Source of the DNA: an uncultured Thermoleophilia bacterium
GTDB lineage: Bacteria; Actinomycetota; Thermoleophilia; UBA2241
Direction: 5' to 3'
Assembly: GCA_903921965.1 (NCBI GenBank)
Contig: CAIXSE010000640.1
Coordinates: 1-5,766, forward strand
DNA length: 5,766 nucleotides
The translations under genes were made by a program, and so were the position numbers. Shown here piece by piece: positions 1 through 5,331 of this stretch. The notes below the pieces were generated by a model. The model saw only the letters and a program-made list of their open reading frames with translations, had not been told where the DNA came from and searched no databases. Position 1 is the stretch's first letter, and every line of letters starts with the position of its first letter.

Positions 1-867
1 GACCGGGTACTGGTCGGCCAGCGAGTAGTAGCCGGTGTGGTCGCCGAACGGCCCCTCGAGCCGCGTGTCGCCCTTCTCGACGTAGCCCTCGAGGACGATC
101 TCGGAGTCGGCCGGCACCTGCAGGTCGACGGTGGCGCAGGGCGCCATGTCGACCGGCTCGCCGCGCAGGAAGCCGGCGAACATGAACTCGCTGATGCCGG
201 GCGGGAGCGGCGCCGTGGCGGCGTAGGTGACGGCCGGGTCGGTGCCGAGCGCGACGGCCACCTCCATGCGGTCGCCGGCCTCGCGGAAGTTGGCGGCGCC
301 GTCGTGGTGGATGTGCATGTGCAGACCCGTGCTGCGCGCGTCGAAGACCTGCAGGCGGTACATGCCGGCGTTCTGGCGGCCCTGCCTGTCCTTCGTCACG
401 ACGATCGGCAGGGTGATGAACGGGCCGCCGTCGCCCGGCCAGGTGGTGAGCACCGGCAGCCGGGTGAGGTCCGGCGGGTCGACGACGACCTCGCGGAAGC
501 GGGCCTTCCTGTCGTAGCGCGGCCCGTAGGAGGCGAGCTCCTTGAGCTGGCCGAGCGCCTTGACCTTGCCGACGATGCCGCTCGGCACCTGCAGCTCGAG
601 CAGGCCGCCGATGCGCTTCGCGATGTCGTCGAGCGGCGCGCCGAGGGCGAGTTCGAGGCGCCGGAACGAGCCCAGCTGGTTCATCAGCACCGGCACGGCG
701 GGCAGCCCGGCCGGCATCTTCGGACGCTCGAAGAGGACGGCCGGACCGTGCGCCTTGCTGGCGCGGTCGGCGATCTCGGCCATCTCCAGGTACGGGTCGA
801 CTTCGGGGCGCACGCGGGCGAGCTCGCCCTCGCGCTCGAGGAGGCTGATGAAGGCGCGCAGGTCCAC
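1..867 (-). CDS. ubiD: UbiD-family prFMN-dependent decarboxylase, N-terminal 289 residues (runs off left edge)
   Basis: UbiD-family enzymes remove a carboxyl group from aromatic or unsaturated acids using prenylated FMN; in respiratory bacteria this usually serves ubiquinone or menaquinone synthesis. The N terminus (MDLRAFISLLEREGELARV) is the family's typical opening. The region around residues 166-195 (NAGMYRLQVF, then MHIHHDGAANF) matches the prFMN/metal-binding segment, with R171 as the likely conserved arginine. Residues 251-261 (VPADSEIVLEG) match the stretch that carries the family's catalytic glutamates, followed by EGPFGDHTGYY at 271-281. The GTG start at 865-867 lies one base after the stop of the preceding gene; the Shine-Dalgarno is weak, suggesting translational coupling. 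About 40% of the protein is missing at the window edge. A quinone-pathway role is inferred from family and context; a decarboxylase for another aromatic acid is possible. Confidence 0.93.
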   Translation of the reverse strand, partial: MDLRAFISLLEREGELARVRPEVDPYLEMAEIADRASKAHGPAVLFERPKMPAGLPAVPVLMNQLGSFRRLELALGAPLDDIAKRIGGLLELQVPSGIVGKVKALGQLKELASYGPRYDRKARFREVVVDPPDLTRLPVLTTWPGDGGPFITLPIVVTKDRQGRQNAGMYRLQVFDARSTGLHMHIHHDGAANFREAGDRMEVAVALGTDPAVTYAATAPLPPGISEFMFAGFLRGEPVDMAPCATVDLQVPADSEIVLEGYVEKGDTRLEGPFGDHTGYYSLADQYPV

Positions 868-868
868 G

Positions 869-1468
869 TCAGGCCGCCAGCCCCGCCGGCAGGGCGTCGA
901 GCGCGCGCAGGAGCGGGGCGGCGTCACGCAGGCGCAGCCGCGCCGCCTGCTCGCGCGCCAGCCCCGGGACGTCGGCCGGCGCGCTCCCCGCAAGGGCCTC
1001 GTCGAGCAGCTCGAAGAGCCGGACCACCGGCGCCGCGTCCACGCCCTGGCGCAGCGCGGCGAGCCCGCCCACCGTGCAGGCCCACAGGGCGTCGTCGGCG
1101 GCGAACGGCGCCTGCACGCTGCGCAGGTACGAGCAGGCAGCCATGAGCCGCGCGAGCAGCCCTACGGCCGCGGCGTCACCGCGCGCGGCGACGATGCGCA
1201 GGCCGCGCGCGTACAGGTAGTCGCCGGCGAGCAGCGCGTTCTCCCGGCACGACCCGGTGCCGCAGGCGCACACCCGGCTCTCGCGGTAGTGGAACAGGTA
1301 CCCCTCGTAGATGAGCTCGACGGCGCGCACGTACTCGGCGTCGCCGGCTCCGTCGAGTTCGTCGAAGAGGAGGCCCCAGCGCAGCCCCGGCTCCGCCGCG
1401 ACGGGCGGCCCGAAGGGTACGCCGGCCTGCCGCAGGCCCTGCGTCACGGGCGCGATGGCGACCGGCAC
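869..1468 (-). CDS. Uncharacterised protein with weak likeness to a non-catalytic prenyl-diphosphate synthase subunit
   Basis: This 199-residue, mostly helical protein is not confidently recognised. Residues 51-92 (ELIYEGYLFHYRES, then NALLAGDYLYARGLRI) resemble the stretch in trans-prenyl-diphosphate synthases where the first Asp-rich motif (HDDxxD) is followed by a VLAGDYLxARAL helix. Here the motif reads HYRESR (residues 60-65), so all three aspartates are absent, and the distance from that His to the AGD motif is about 7 residues shorter than in the catalytic enzyme. Three cysteines follow at 67, 69 and 74 (CACGTGSC). No second DDxxD is seen, and the length is well short of the roughly 300 or more residues of catalytic synthases. 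One reading is a regulatory subunit like component I of heterodimeric heptaprenyl diphosphate synthase, which would suit the adjacent ubiD. The gene itself is convincing: it fits exactly between rex and ubiD, starts with GTG one base after the rex stop, and has an AGGA-like site inside the rex 3' end. The function is a guess. Confidence 0.8.
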   Translation of the reverse strand: MPVAIAPVTQGLRQAGVPFGPPVAAEPGLRWGLLFDELDGAGDAEYVRAVELIYEGYLFHYRESRVCACGTGSCRENALLAGDYLYARGLRIVAARGDAAAVGLLARLMAACSYLRSVQAPFAADDALWACTVGGLAALRQGVDAAPVVRLFELLDEALAGSAPADVPGLAREQAARLRLRDAAPLLRALDALPAGLAA

Positions 1469-1469
1469 G

Positions 1470-2111
1470 TCAATCCTGCTTGTGGTCCAGGTAGAACGTG
1501 AGCGACATGAGCTCGCTGGAGAGGTCGACCTGGCGCACGAGCGTGTCGTTCGGCTTCTGGACCTTGACCGGTGCGAAGTTCAGCATGGCGCGCACGCCGG
1601 CCGCGGCGAGACGGTCCACCGTGGCCTGGGCCTCGCTGGCGGGCACCGTCACGAGCGCGATGTCGACCGCCTCGGAGGCGCAGAACTCCTCCAGGTCGCC
1701 GATGCCCTGGACCCGGCCGGAGCCGTAGCTGGCGCCGATGACCGAGGCCGAGCTGTCGAACATGCCCACGAGGCGGAAGCCCTGCTCCGTGAACCCGCGG
1801 TACCTGGCGAGCGCCGTGCCGAGGAGGCCGGCGCCGACGATGATGACGTTCCAGGAGTGGTCGAGGCCCAGGCAGTGCGAGATCTCGTCGATGAGGCGCG
1901 ACACCTCGTAGCCCACGCCACGAGTGCCGAACTCGCCGAAGTAGGAGAAGTCCTTGCGGATCTGCGCCGCATTGAGCCCGATGCTCTCGGCCAGGTCCTT
2001 GCTCGAGACGCGGTCCACACCGCGGGCACGCAGTTCGCGCAGCTTGCGCAGGTACACCGCCAGCCGCGGTACGGTGACGGCGGGGACGTCGTTCTTGTCT
2101 ACGTTGCGCAC
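1470..2111 (-). CDS. rex: Redox-sensing transcriptional repressor Rex
   Basis: Rex is a dimeric cytoplasmic repressor that binds DNA when NADH is low and lets go when NADH binds, so respiratory and fermentative genes are switched on as the NADH/NAD+ ratio rises. The 213-residue length is typical. Residues 12-70 form the winged-helix domain, with the family signatures VSSKDLAESIGLNAAQIRKD (35-54) and YFGEFGTRGVGYEV (57-70). A Rossmann fold follows, with VGAGLLGTAL at 92-101 (GxGxxG) and an acidic residue at the end of the next strand (MFDSS, D119) as expected for NAD binding. The C terminus (DLSSELMSLTFYL) is the usual dimer-swap helix. The GTG start at 2109-2111 is preceded by an AGAGGGGA ribosome site just after the hemL stop. 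An ATG at 2117-2119 is out of frame. Co-transcription with hemL and ubiD implies a regulon centred on heme and quinone supply; autoregulation through 3487-3502 is proposed. Confidence 0.97.
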   Translation of the reverse strand: MRNVDKNDVPAVTVPRLAVYLRKLRELRARGVDRVSSKDLAESIGLNAAQIRKDFSYFGEFGTRGVGYEVSRLIDEISHCLGLDHSWNVIIVGAGLLGTALARYRGFTEQGFRLVGMFDSSASVIGASYGSGRVQGIGDLEEFCASEAVDIALVTVPASEAQATVDRLAAAGVRAMLNFAPVKVQKPNDTLVRQVDLSSELMSLTFYLDHKQD

Positions 2112-2126
2112 GTGCCCATCCCCCTC

Positions 2127-3410
2127 TCAGGCGGAGAAGAAGCTCCGCGCCGCGGCGGCGGCCGCGGCGATGTCGTCGTCGGTGAGGGCCAGCGAGATCA
2201 TGGCCGCCTCGAACTGCGACGGCGCGAGGTACACGCCGCTCTCGAGCATGTGCCGCCAGTACCTGGCGTACAGGCCGGTGTCGGCGTGCTTCGCGTCGGC
2301 GAAGCTGGTGACCGGTCCCTCGCAGAAGAAGAGGGTCATCATGGGGCCGACGCGGTTGAGGGTGAACGGCGCGTCGCCCTGGGCGGCGGCCTCTTCGAGA
2401 CCGGCCGCCGCGGCGGCCGCAAGAGACTCGAGCCGCTCGTAGACGCCGGGGGCGCCGAGCACCTCGAGCGTGGCCGCGCCCGCCGCCATCGCGAGCGGGT
2501 TCCCCGAGAGCGTGCCCGCCTGATAGGTGGAGCCGAGCGGCGCGACCGTCTCCATGACGTCGCGACGGCCGCCGAAGGCGCCGACCGGCAGGCCGCCGCC
2601 GATGATCTTGCCGAGCGTGGTGAGGTCGGGCATGACGCCGAAGCGCGCCTGCGCGCCGCCCCAGGCGACGCGGAAGCCGGTGATGACCTCGTCGAAGATG
2701 AGCAGCGCGCCGGCCTCCGTGCAGAGGTCGCGGCAGGCCTCGAGGAAGCCGGGCAGCGGCGGGACCACGCCCATGTTGCCCGCCACCGGCTCGACGATGA
2801 GCGCCGCGATCTCCTCGCCGCGCTCCGCGAACAACGCCGTGAGGGCCTCGACGTCGTTGTACTCGACCAGCAGCGTGTCGGCGGTGGTGCCCTTCGTCAC
2901 CCCGGGGCTGTCGGGCAGCGAGAGCGTGAGCACCCCGCTGCCGGCGGCGGCCAGGAAGGCGTCGGAGTGGCCGTGGTAGCAACCCACGAACTTCACGATC
3001 CTCTCGCGCCCCGTGAACCCCCTGGCGACGCGCACGGCACTCATGGTGGCCTCGGTGCCGGAGTTCACCATGCGGACCATCTCGACGGAGGGCACGGCCT
3101 CGCAGATCGTGCGCGCCAGCTCGACCTCGAGGTCGGTGGGCGCCCCGTAGCTGGTGCCCCGCGCGATCTGCGCCTGCAGACGGCCGACCACGTCCGGGTG
3201 CCCCCAGCCGAGGATCATGGGGCCCCACGAGGAGACGAAGTCGACGAACTCGTTGCCGTCGGCATCCCACACGTGCGCTGCGGAGGCGTGGTCGATGAAG
3301 AGCGGGTAGGGCATGCCGACGCCCTTCATGGCGCGGACCGGCGAATTCACGCCGCCCGGGATGTACTGCTTCGCGTCCTCGAACAGGCGCGCCGACGTCT
3401 CCGTGTTCAC
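2127..3410 (-). CDS. hemL: Glutamate-1-semialdehyde 2,1-aminomutase
   Basis: HemL converts glutamate-1-semialdehyde to 5-aminolevulinate with a pyridoxal/pyridoxamine phosphate cofactor, the last step of the C5 route to the universal tetrapyrrole precursor. The 427-residue length matches the family. Visible landmarks are the N-terminal YIPGGVNSPVRA (16-27), NSGTEATMSAVRVAR (116-130), the phosphate-site CYHGHSD (144-150), FDEVITGFR (239-247, with D240 expected to contact the pyridine nitrogen) and TLGKIIGGGLPVGAFGG (265-281), where K268 is the likely Schiff-base lysine. Alanine-rich runs near residues 345-360 and at the C terminus are probably surface helices typical of high-GC genomes. The GTG start at 3408-3410 has an excellent GGAGG site 5 nt upstream; an overlapping GTG one base pair earlier reads straight into a stop. 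It is the first gene of the hemL-rex-ubiD run and sits behind the divergent regulatory region, while a heme-synthesis radical-SAM gene lies 0.65 kb away. Confidence 0.98.
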   Translation of the reverse strand: MNTETSARLFEDAKQYIPGGVNSPVRAMKGVGMPYPLFIDHASAAHVWDADGNEFVDFVSSWGPMILGWGHPDVVGRLQAQIARGTSYGAPTDLEVELARTICEAVPSVEMVRMVNSGTEATMSAVRVARGFTGRERIVKFVGCYHGHSDAFLAAAGSGVLTLSLPDSPGVTKGTTADTLLVEYNDVEALTALFAERGEEIAALIVEPVAGNMGVVPPLPGFLEACRDLCTEAGALLIFDEVITGFRVAWGGAQARFGVMPDLTTLGKIIGGGLPVGAFGGRRDVMETVAPLGSTYQAGTLSGNPLAMAAGAATLEVLGAPGVYERLESLAAAAAAGLEEAAAQGDAPFTLNRVGPMMTLFFCEGPVTSFADAKHADTGLYARYWRHMLESGVYLAPSQFEAAMISLALTDDDIAAAAAAARSFFSA

Positions 3411-3439
3411 ACAGTCCTCCCCAGCGATGGGCTCGACAG

Positions 3440-3469
3440 TTGGCAGGCCGGAAAGTAGGGAATGATACT
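3440..3469 (+). promoter_or_regulatory. Candidate sigma-70-type promoter for the GNAT gene
   Basis: TTGGCA at 3440-3445 matches the -35 consensus at 5 of 6 positions. GATACT at 3464-3469 matches the -10 consensus at 4 of 6, and the spacer is 18 bp. This would place the start of transcription near 3476 and leave a leader of about 135 nt before the ATG at 3612. The candidate overlaps a possible -10 of the opposite strand. Confidence 0.4.
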
Positions 3470-3493
3470 ACGTTCCAGCCCCAGCATGTGCCC
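3462..3493 (-). promoter_or_regulatory. Candidate promoter for the hemL-rex-ubiD transcript
   Basis: On the minus strand, TAGTAT (3470-3465) or the overlapping TATCAT (3467-3462) could serve as a -10 box, about 50 nt upstream of the hemL GTG. The -35 position, 17 bp further up, is GGGCAC or CACATG, which is a poor match. Either way it overlaps the TGTG-N8-CACA palindrome, a normal place for a repressor to block transcription. The two -10 choices cannot be told apart by eye. Confidence 0.35.
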
Positions 3494-3504
3494 GTGCGCA
3501 CATG
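3485..3504. promoter_or_regulatory. Palindromic operator, candidate Rex-binding site
   Basis: CATGTGC and GCACATG form a perfect 7-bp inverted repeat around a 6-bp centre. The core at 3487-3502, TGTGCCCGTGCGCACA, has the TGTG-N8-CACA geometry of Rex operators such as the actinobacterial TGTGAACGCGTTCACA. The outer TGTG/CACA agree, but the inner AA/TT of that consensus are replaced by CC/GC-rich bases. It overlaps the presumed -35 of the hemL-rex transcript and lies just downstream of the presumed plus-strand start, so one repressor could affect both directions. A CRP/FNR-family regulator could also use such a site. Confidence 0.5.
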
Positions 3505-3611
3505 ATTCCACACGCGGCGGGGATCCGCCACGATGAGACGCCGGCGGAGCACGCGCCGCGCCCGGCGACCGCCGGCGGGCACGGCGTCACGCGATACGAG
3601 GAGACCCCGAC

Positions 3612-4052
3612 ATGGCCATCAGCATCCGCGACGCCGGACCGGGCGACGAAGCCACCGTCGTCGACCTCATCCAGGAGCTCGCCGTCACCACCGACTACCC
3701 GACGACCGTCGACGAGCACTACGTGCGTCACTTCCTGGCGTCGCCGGTGAGCGGCGTGCTGCTCGCGTTCGACGACGGCGCCCCCGTGGGCCTGGCGAGC
3801 TACGCCATGGTCCCCGGCCTGTTCCACGCCGCCGACTCCGGCCTCATCGAGGCCGTGGTCGTCACCGAGGGTCGTCGCGGCGAGGGCATCGGCCGCCTGC
3901 TGGTGCAAGCGGTGATCGAGGTGCTCGAGCTGGCCGGCTGCGCCGAGATCTCGGTGAGCACCGGGGCCGAGAACGAGGCCGCCCAGCAGCTCTACTTCGA
4001 ACTGGGCCTCACCGAGGCGTCGGTGCTGATGGAGAAGCACGTCGAGCGCTGA
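3612..4052 (+). CDS. GNAT-family N-acetyltransferase
   Basis: GNAT enzymes transfer an acetyl group from acetyl-CoA to an amine on a small molecule, antibiotic, peptide or protein. This 146-residue protein is a single GNAT domain of normal length. It opens with a beta strand (AISIRDAGPGD) and has the central LIEAVVV strand at 78-84. The pyrophosphate-binding loop RGEGIG (89-94) matches the R/QxxGxG/A signature, and the helix NEAAQQLYFELGL at 121-133 is the usual C-terminal motif near acetyl-CoA, with Y128 a candidate general acid. The ATG at 3612 is supported by GAGGAG 8 nt upstream. It is the only plus-strand gene, divergent from hemL and converging on ahbD. The substrate cannot be told from sequence, and the context does not show whether the heme or quinone genes are related to it. 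Confidence 0.92.
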   Translation: MAISIRDAGPGDEATVVDLIQELAVTTDYPTTVDEHYVRHFLASPVSGVLLAFDDGAPVGLASYAMVPGLFHAADSGLIEAVVVTEGRRGEGIGRLLVQAVIEVLELAGCAEISVSTGAENEAAQQLYFELGLTEASVLMEKHVER

Positions 4053-4063
4053 CGTGCCTCAGC
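4048..4063. repeat. Short inverted repeat joining the two convergent stop codons
   Basis: GCTGA (4048-4052) and TCAGC (4059-4063) form a 5-bp stem with a 6-nt loop. The stem contains the TGA stop of the GNAT gene and, on the other strand, the TGA stop of ahbD. No T-tract follows on either strand, so it is at best a weak bidirectional terminator and may be chance. Confidence 0.3.
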
Positions 4064-5279
4064 CGGGCGCGCACCAGCCCTTGGGCACGTAGGCGCAGTA
4101 GGGCTCCTCGGCCATGTAGTCGCCGGTGGCCTCGTAGGCCCGCGCGCGGCAGCCGCCGCAGACCTTCTTGAACTCGCACACGCCGCACTTGCCCTTGAGC
4201 CCGTCGAAGTCGCGGAGCTCGTTGAACAGCGGGGAGTCGCGCCAGACCTCGGGGAACGTGTTCTTGCGGACGTCGCCGGCGACCTTGTCGAAGTAGCCGC
4301 AGCCCTGCACCTCGCCGACGTGGCTGATGAAGCAGAAGCCGATGCCGGCGAGGCAGCCGCGGCTGAGGGTGTTCATGCCGCCGTGGCTGTGCGGGTGCAC
4401 CTCGAGCTTGCGCCCCTGCGCCTTGGCGCGCTGCCGCATGACACGCCAGTAGTGCGGCACGTCCGTCGGCTTCATGAACAGGTCGCTCTCCTGCTGGGCG
4501 TCGTACATCCACTCCAGGGCGCGTTCGTACTCGTCCGGCGGCAGCTCCTGCTCCTCCAGCTCCTTGCCGCGCCCGGTGGGCACCAGCATGAACGGGTGGA
4601 AGGAGACGGCGCCGAGGTCGGTCGCCAGCTTGAGCAGGTCCGGAAGGTAGTGCGCGTTGAGCTTCGTGATGGTGCTGTTGACCTGCACCTCCACCCCGGC
4701 GTCGAGGCAGTTGCGGACGCCCTGCACGGCACCGTCGAAGGCCCCGGGGACGCCGCGGAAGTCGTCGTGCTCCTGCGCCGTCGGGAAGTCGATGGAGATG
4801 CTCACCCGGCGGATGCCGATGTCCTTCATGCGCCGCGCGACCTCAGGCGTGACCAGCGTGCCGTTGGGCGACATCACGGTATGCAGGCCCTTGCCGATGG
4901 CGTACTCCGCGATCGCGAAGATGTCGGAGCGCATCAGCGGGTCGCCGCCGGTGAGGATGAGGATGGGCCGCGCGAACGAGGCGATCTGGTCGACGAGGGT
5001 GAAGCACTCCTCGGTGCTGAGCTCACCCGGGTACGGGCCGTGGATCGCCGAGGCGCGGCAGTGCACGCAGGCGAGGTTGCAGCTGCGCGTGACCTCCCAG
5101 GCGATGACGCGCGGCGGCGCCGGGCCGTCGGCGGGGTCGTGCGGCGCCATGCCGCCGGGGTGACCCGCCGGGTGCCCTCCCGGATGGCCTGACGCATCCG
5201 GGTGGCCGCCGGGGTGACCTGGACGACCCGGCTGACCCCCGGGGTGACCCTGCGTGTTTTGAGCGTCTGAAGAGTCCAA
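4059..5279 (-). CDS. ahbD: Radical SAM heme b synthase (AhbD type) with a Gly-His-Pro repeat tail
   Basis: AhbD is the last enzyme of the siroheme-dependent heme pathway. It oxidatively decarboxylates two propionates of Fe-coproporphyrin III to vinyl groups, giving heme b without oxygen. With the TTG start the protein has 406 residues. Residues 1-56 are a low-complexity tail rich in GHPGG repeats. RVIAWEVTRSCNLACVHCRA (57-76) carries the radical-SAM CxxxCxxC cysteines C67, C71 and C74. LTGGDP (109-114) is the SAM-amino-group motif, with Asp in place of the more common Glu. VMSPNGTLVT, SISIDF and the LVPTGRGKELEEQE stretch also fit AhbD. The C-terminal SPASM-like domain has cysteines at 309, 316, 327, 365, 368, 374, 377 and 395 (CGVCEFKKVCGGCRARAYEATGDY), which would hold an auxiliary Fe-S cluster; C403 is extra. 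NirJ of heme d1 synthesis is the nearest alternative. It follows the DUF1847 gene by 52 bp. Confidence 0.85.
   Translation of the reverse strand: MDSSDAQNTQGHPGGQPGRPGHPGGHPDASGHPGGHPAGHPGGMAPHDPADGPAPPRVIAWEVTRSCNLACVHCRASAIHGPYPGELSTEECFTLVDQIASFARPILILTGGDPLMRSDIFAIAEYAIGKGLHTVMSPNGTLVTPEVARRMKDIGIRRVSISIDFPTAQEHDDFRGVPGAFDGAVQGVRNCLDAGVEVQVNSTITKLNAHYLPDLLKLATDLGAVSFHPFMLVPTGRGKELEEQELPPDEYERALEWMYDAQQESDLFMKPTDVPHYWRVMRQRAKAQGRKLEVHPHSHGGMNTLSRGCLAGIGFCFISHVGEVQGCGYFDKVAGDVRKNTFPEVWRDSPLFNELRDFDGLKGKCGVCEFKKVCGGCRARAYEATGDYMAEEPYCAYVPKGWCAPG
5152..5249 (-). repeat. Imperfect in-frame repeats encoding GHPGG units in the ahbD N terminus
   Basis: Three near-identical 14-bp copies of GGTCACCCCGGNGG occur on the minus strand at 5152-5165, 5206-5219 and 5236-5249, with degenerate copies between them. 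Copy starts are 54 and 30 bp apart, both multiples of six, so the reading frame is kept. They encode GHPGG-type units with histidines at residues 12, 22, 26, 32, 36 and 40 of AhbD. Units of this kind tend to change copy number by slippage or recombination. Confidence 0.8.
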
Positions 5280-5284
5280 ACCGG

Positions 5285-5289
5285 CTCCT
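5285..5289 (-). promoter_or_regulatory. Ribosome binding site that fixes the ahbD TTG start
   Basis: AGGAG on the minus strand lies 5 nt before the TTG at 5277-5279. It is the best ribosome site near the 5' end and sits after the stop of the upstream gene. The next in-frame start, the ATG at residue 44, has only GGCGG in front of it and would remove the whole His-rich tail. Confidence 0.7.
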
Positions 5290-5300
5290 AGTGTGCCAGA

Positions 5301-5326
5301 GCGGCGCGCACGGTGCAACGCGCCGC
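5301..5326 (-). terminator. GC-rich stem-loop between the DUF1847 gene and ahbD
   Basis: GCGGCGCG and CGCGCCGC form a perfect 8-bp GC-only stem around a 10-nt loop. It begins 5 nt after the DUF1847 stop and ends 11 nt before the ahbD ribosome site. No T-run follows, so it is not a standard intrinsic terminator. It could be an attenuating or mRNA-stabilising hairpin that sets the ratio of the two products, or simply a GC-rich chance pairing. Confidence 0.4.
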
Positions 5327-5331
5327 GGTGT

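Larger units (their letters stand above)
3411..3611. promoter_or_regulatory. Divergent intergenic regulatory region between hemL and the GNAT gene
   Basis: This 201-bp gap holds the 5' ends of two diverging transcripts. It contains a ribosome site for hemL (GGAGG at 3416-3420, minus strand), promoter-like boxes on both strands at 3440-3493, a 20-bp palindrome at 3485-3504, and then a GC-rich leader for the plus-strand gene. The leader has two possible stem-loops: 3516-3520 with 3525-3529 (5-bp stem, 4-nt loop), and 3540-3547 with 3569-3576 (8-bp perfect arms, 21-nt loop). The leader ends in a GAGGAG ribosome site at 3598-3603, 8 nt before the ATG. Position 3450-3480 is less GC-rich than the surroundings, as expected of a promoter in such a genome. 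I see no riboswitch I can name. Confidence 0.7.

Noticed and set aside
37..1146. Long plus-strand open frame opposite ubiD
   Set aside because: Antisense to a clear UbiD protein; the end of the translation is Arg-Pro-Ala low complexity.
3401..3412. TGTGAAC over the hemL start codon as a Rex half-site
   Set aside because: It matches one half of the actinobacterial Rex consensus, but no matching half lies at the right distance; it arises from the GTG-AAC start codons.
1311..3458. Very long open frame on the plus strand opposite hemL and rex (about 715 codons)
   Set aside because: It is antisense to two clearly recognised genes, its translation is low-complexity Arg/Gly/Ala/His/Val-rich, and such open frames are expected at about 70% GC. 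It shows no family motif.
1444..3582. Second very long minus-strand frame over rex and hemL
   Set aside because: Arg-rich translation in the wrong frame of genuine genes; it runs through the promoter region and the hemL start.
3468..4040. Minus-strand open frame opposite the GNAT gene
   Set aside because: The plus-strand frame has a clear acetyl-CoA-binding motif and a good ribosome site; the opposite frame has neither and is His/Gly/Val-rich shadow.
5152..5249. Possible CRISPR-like or intergenic direct repeats
   Set aside because: Copies are short, unevenly spaced and in frame within ahbD, encoding GHPGG units, so they are coding repeats.
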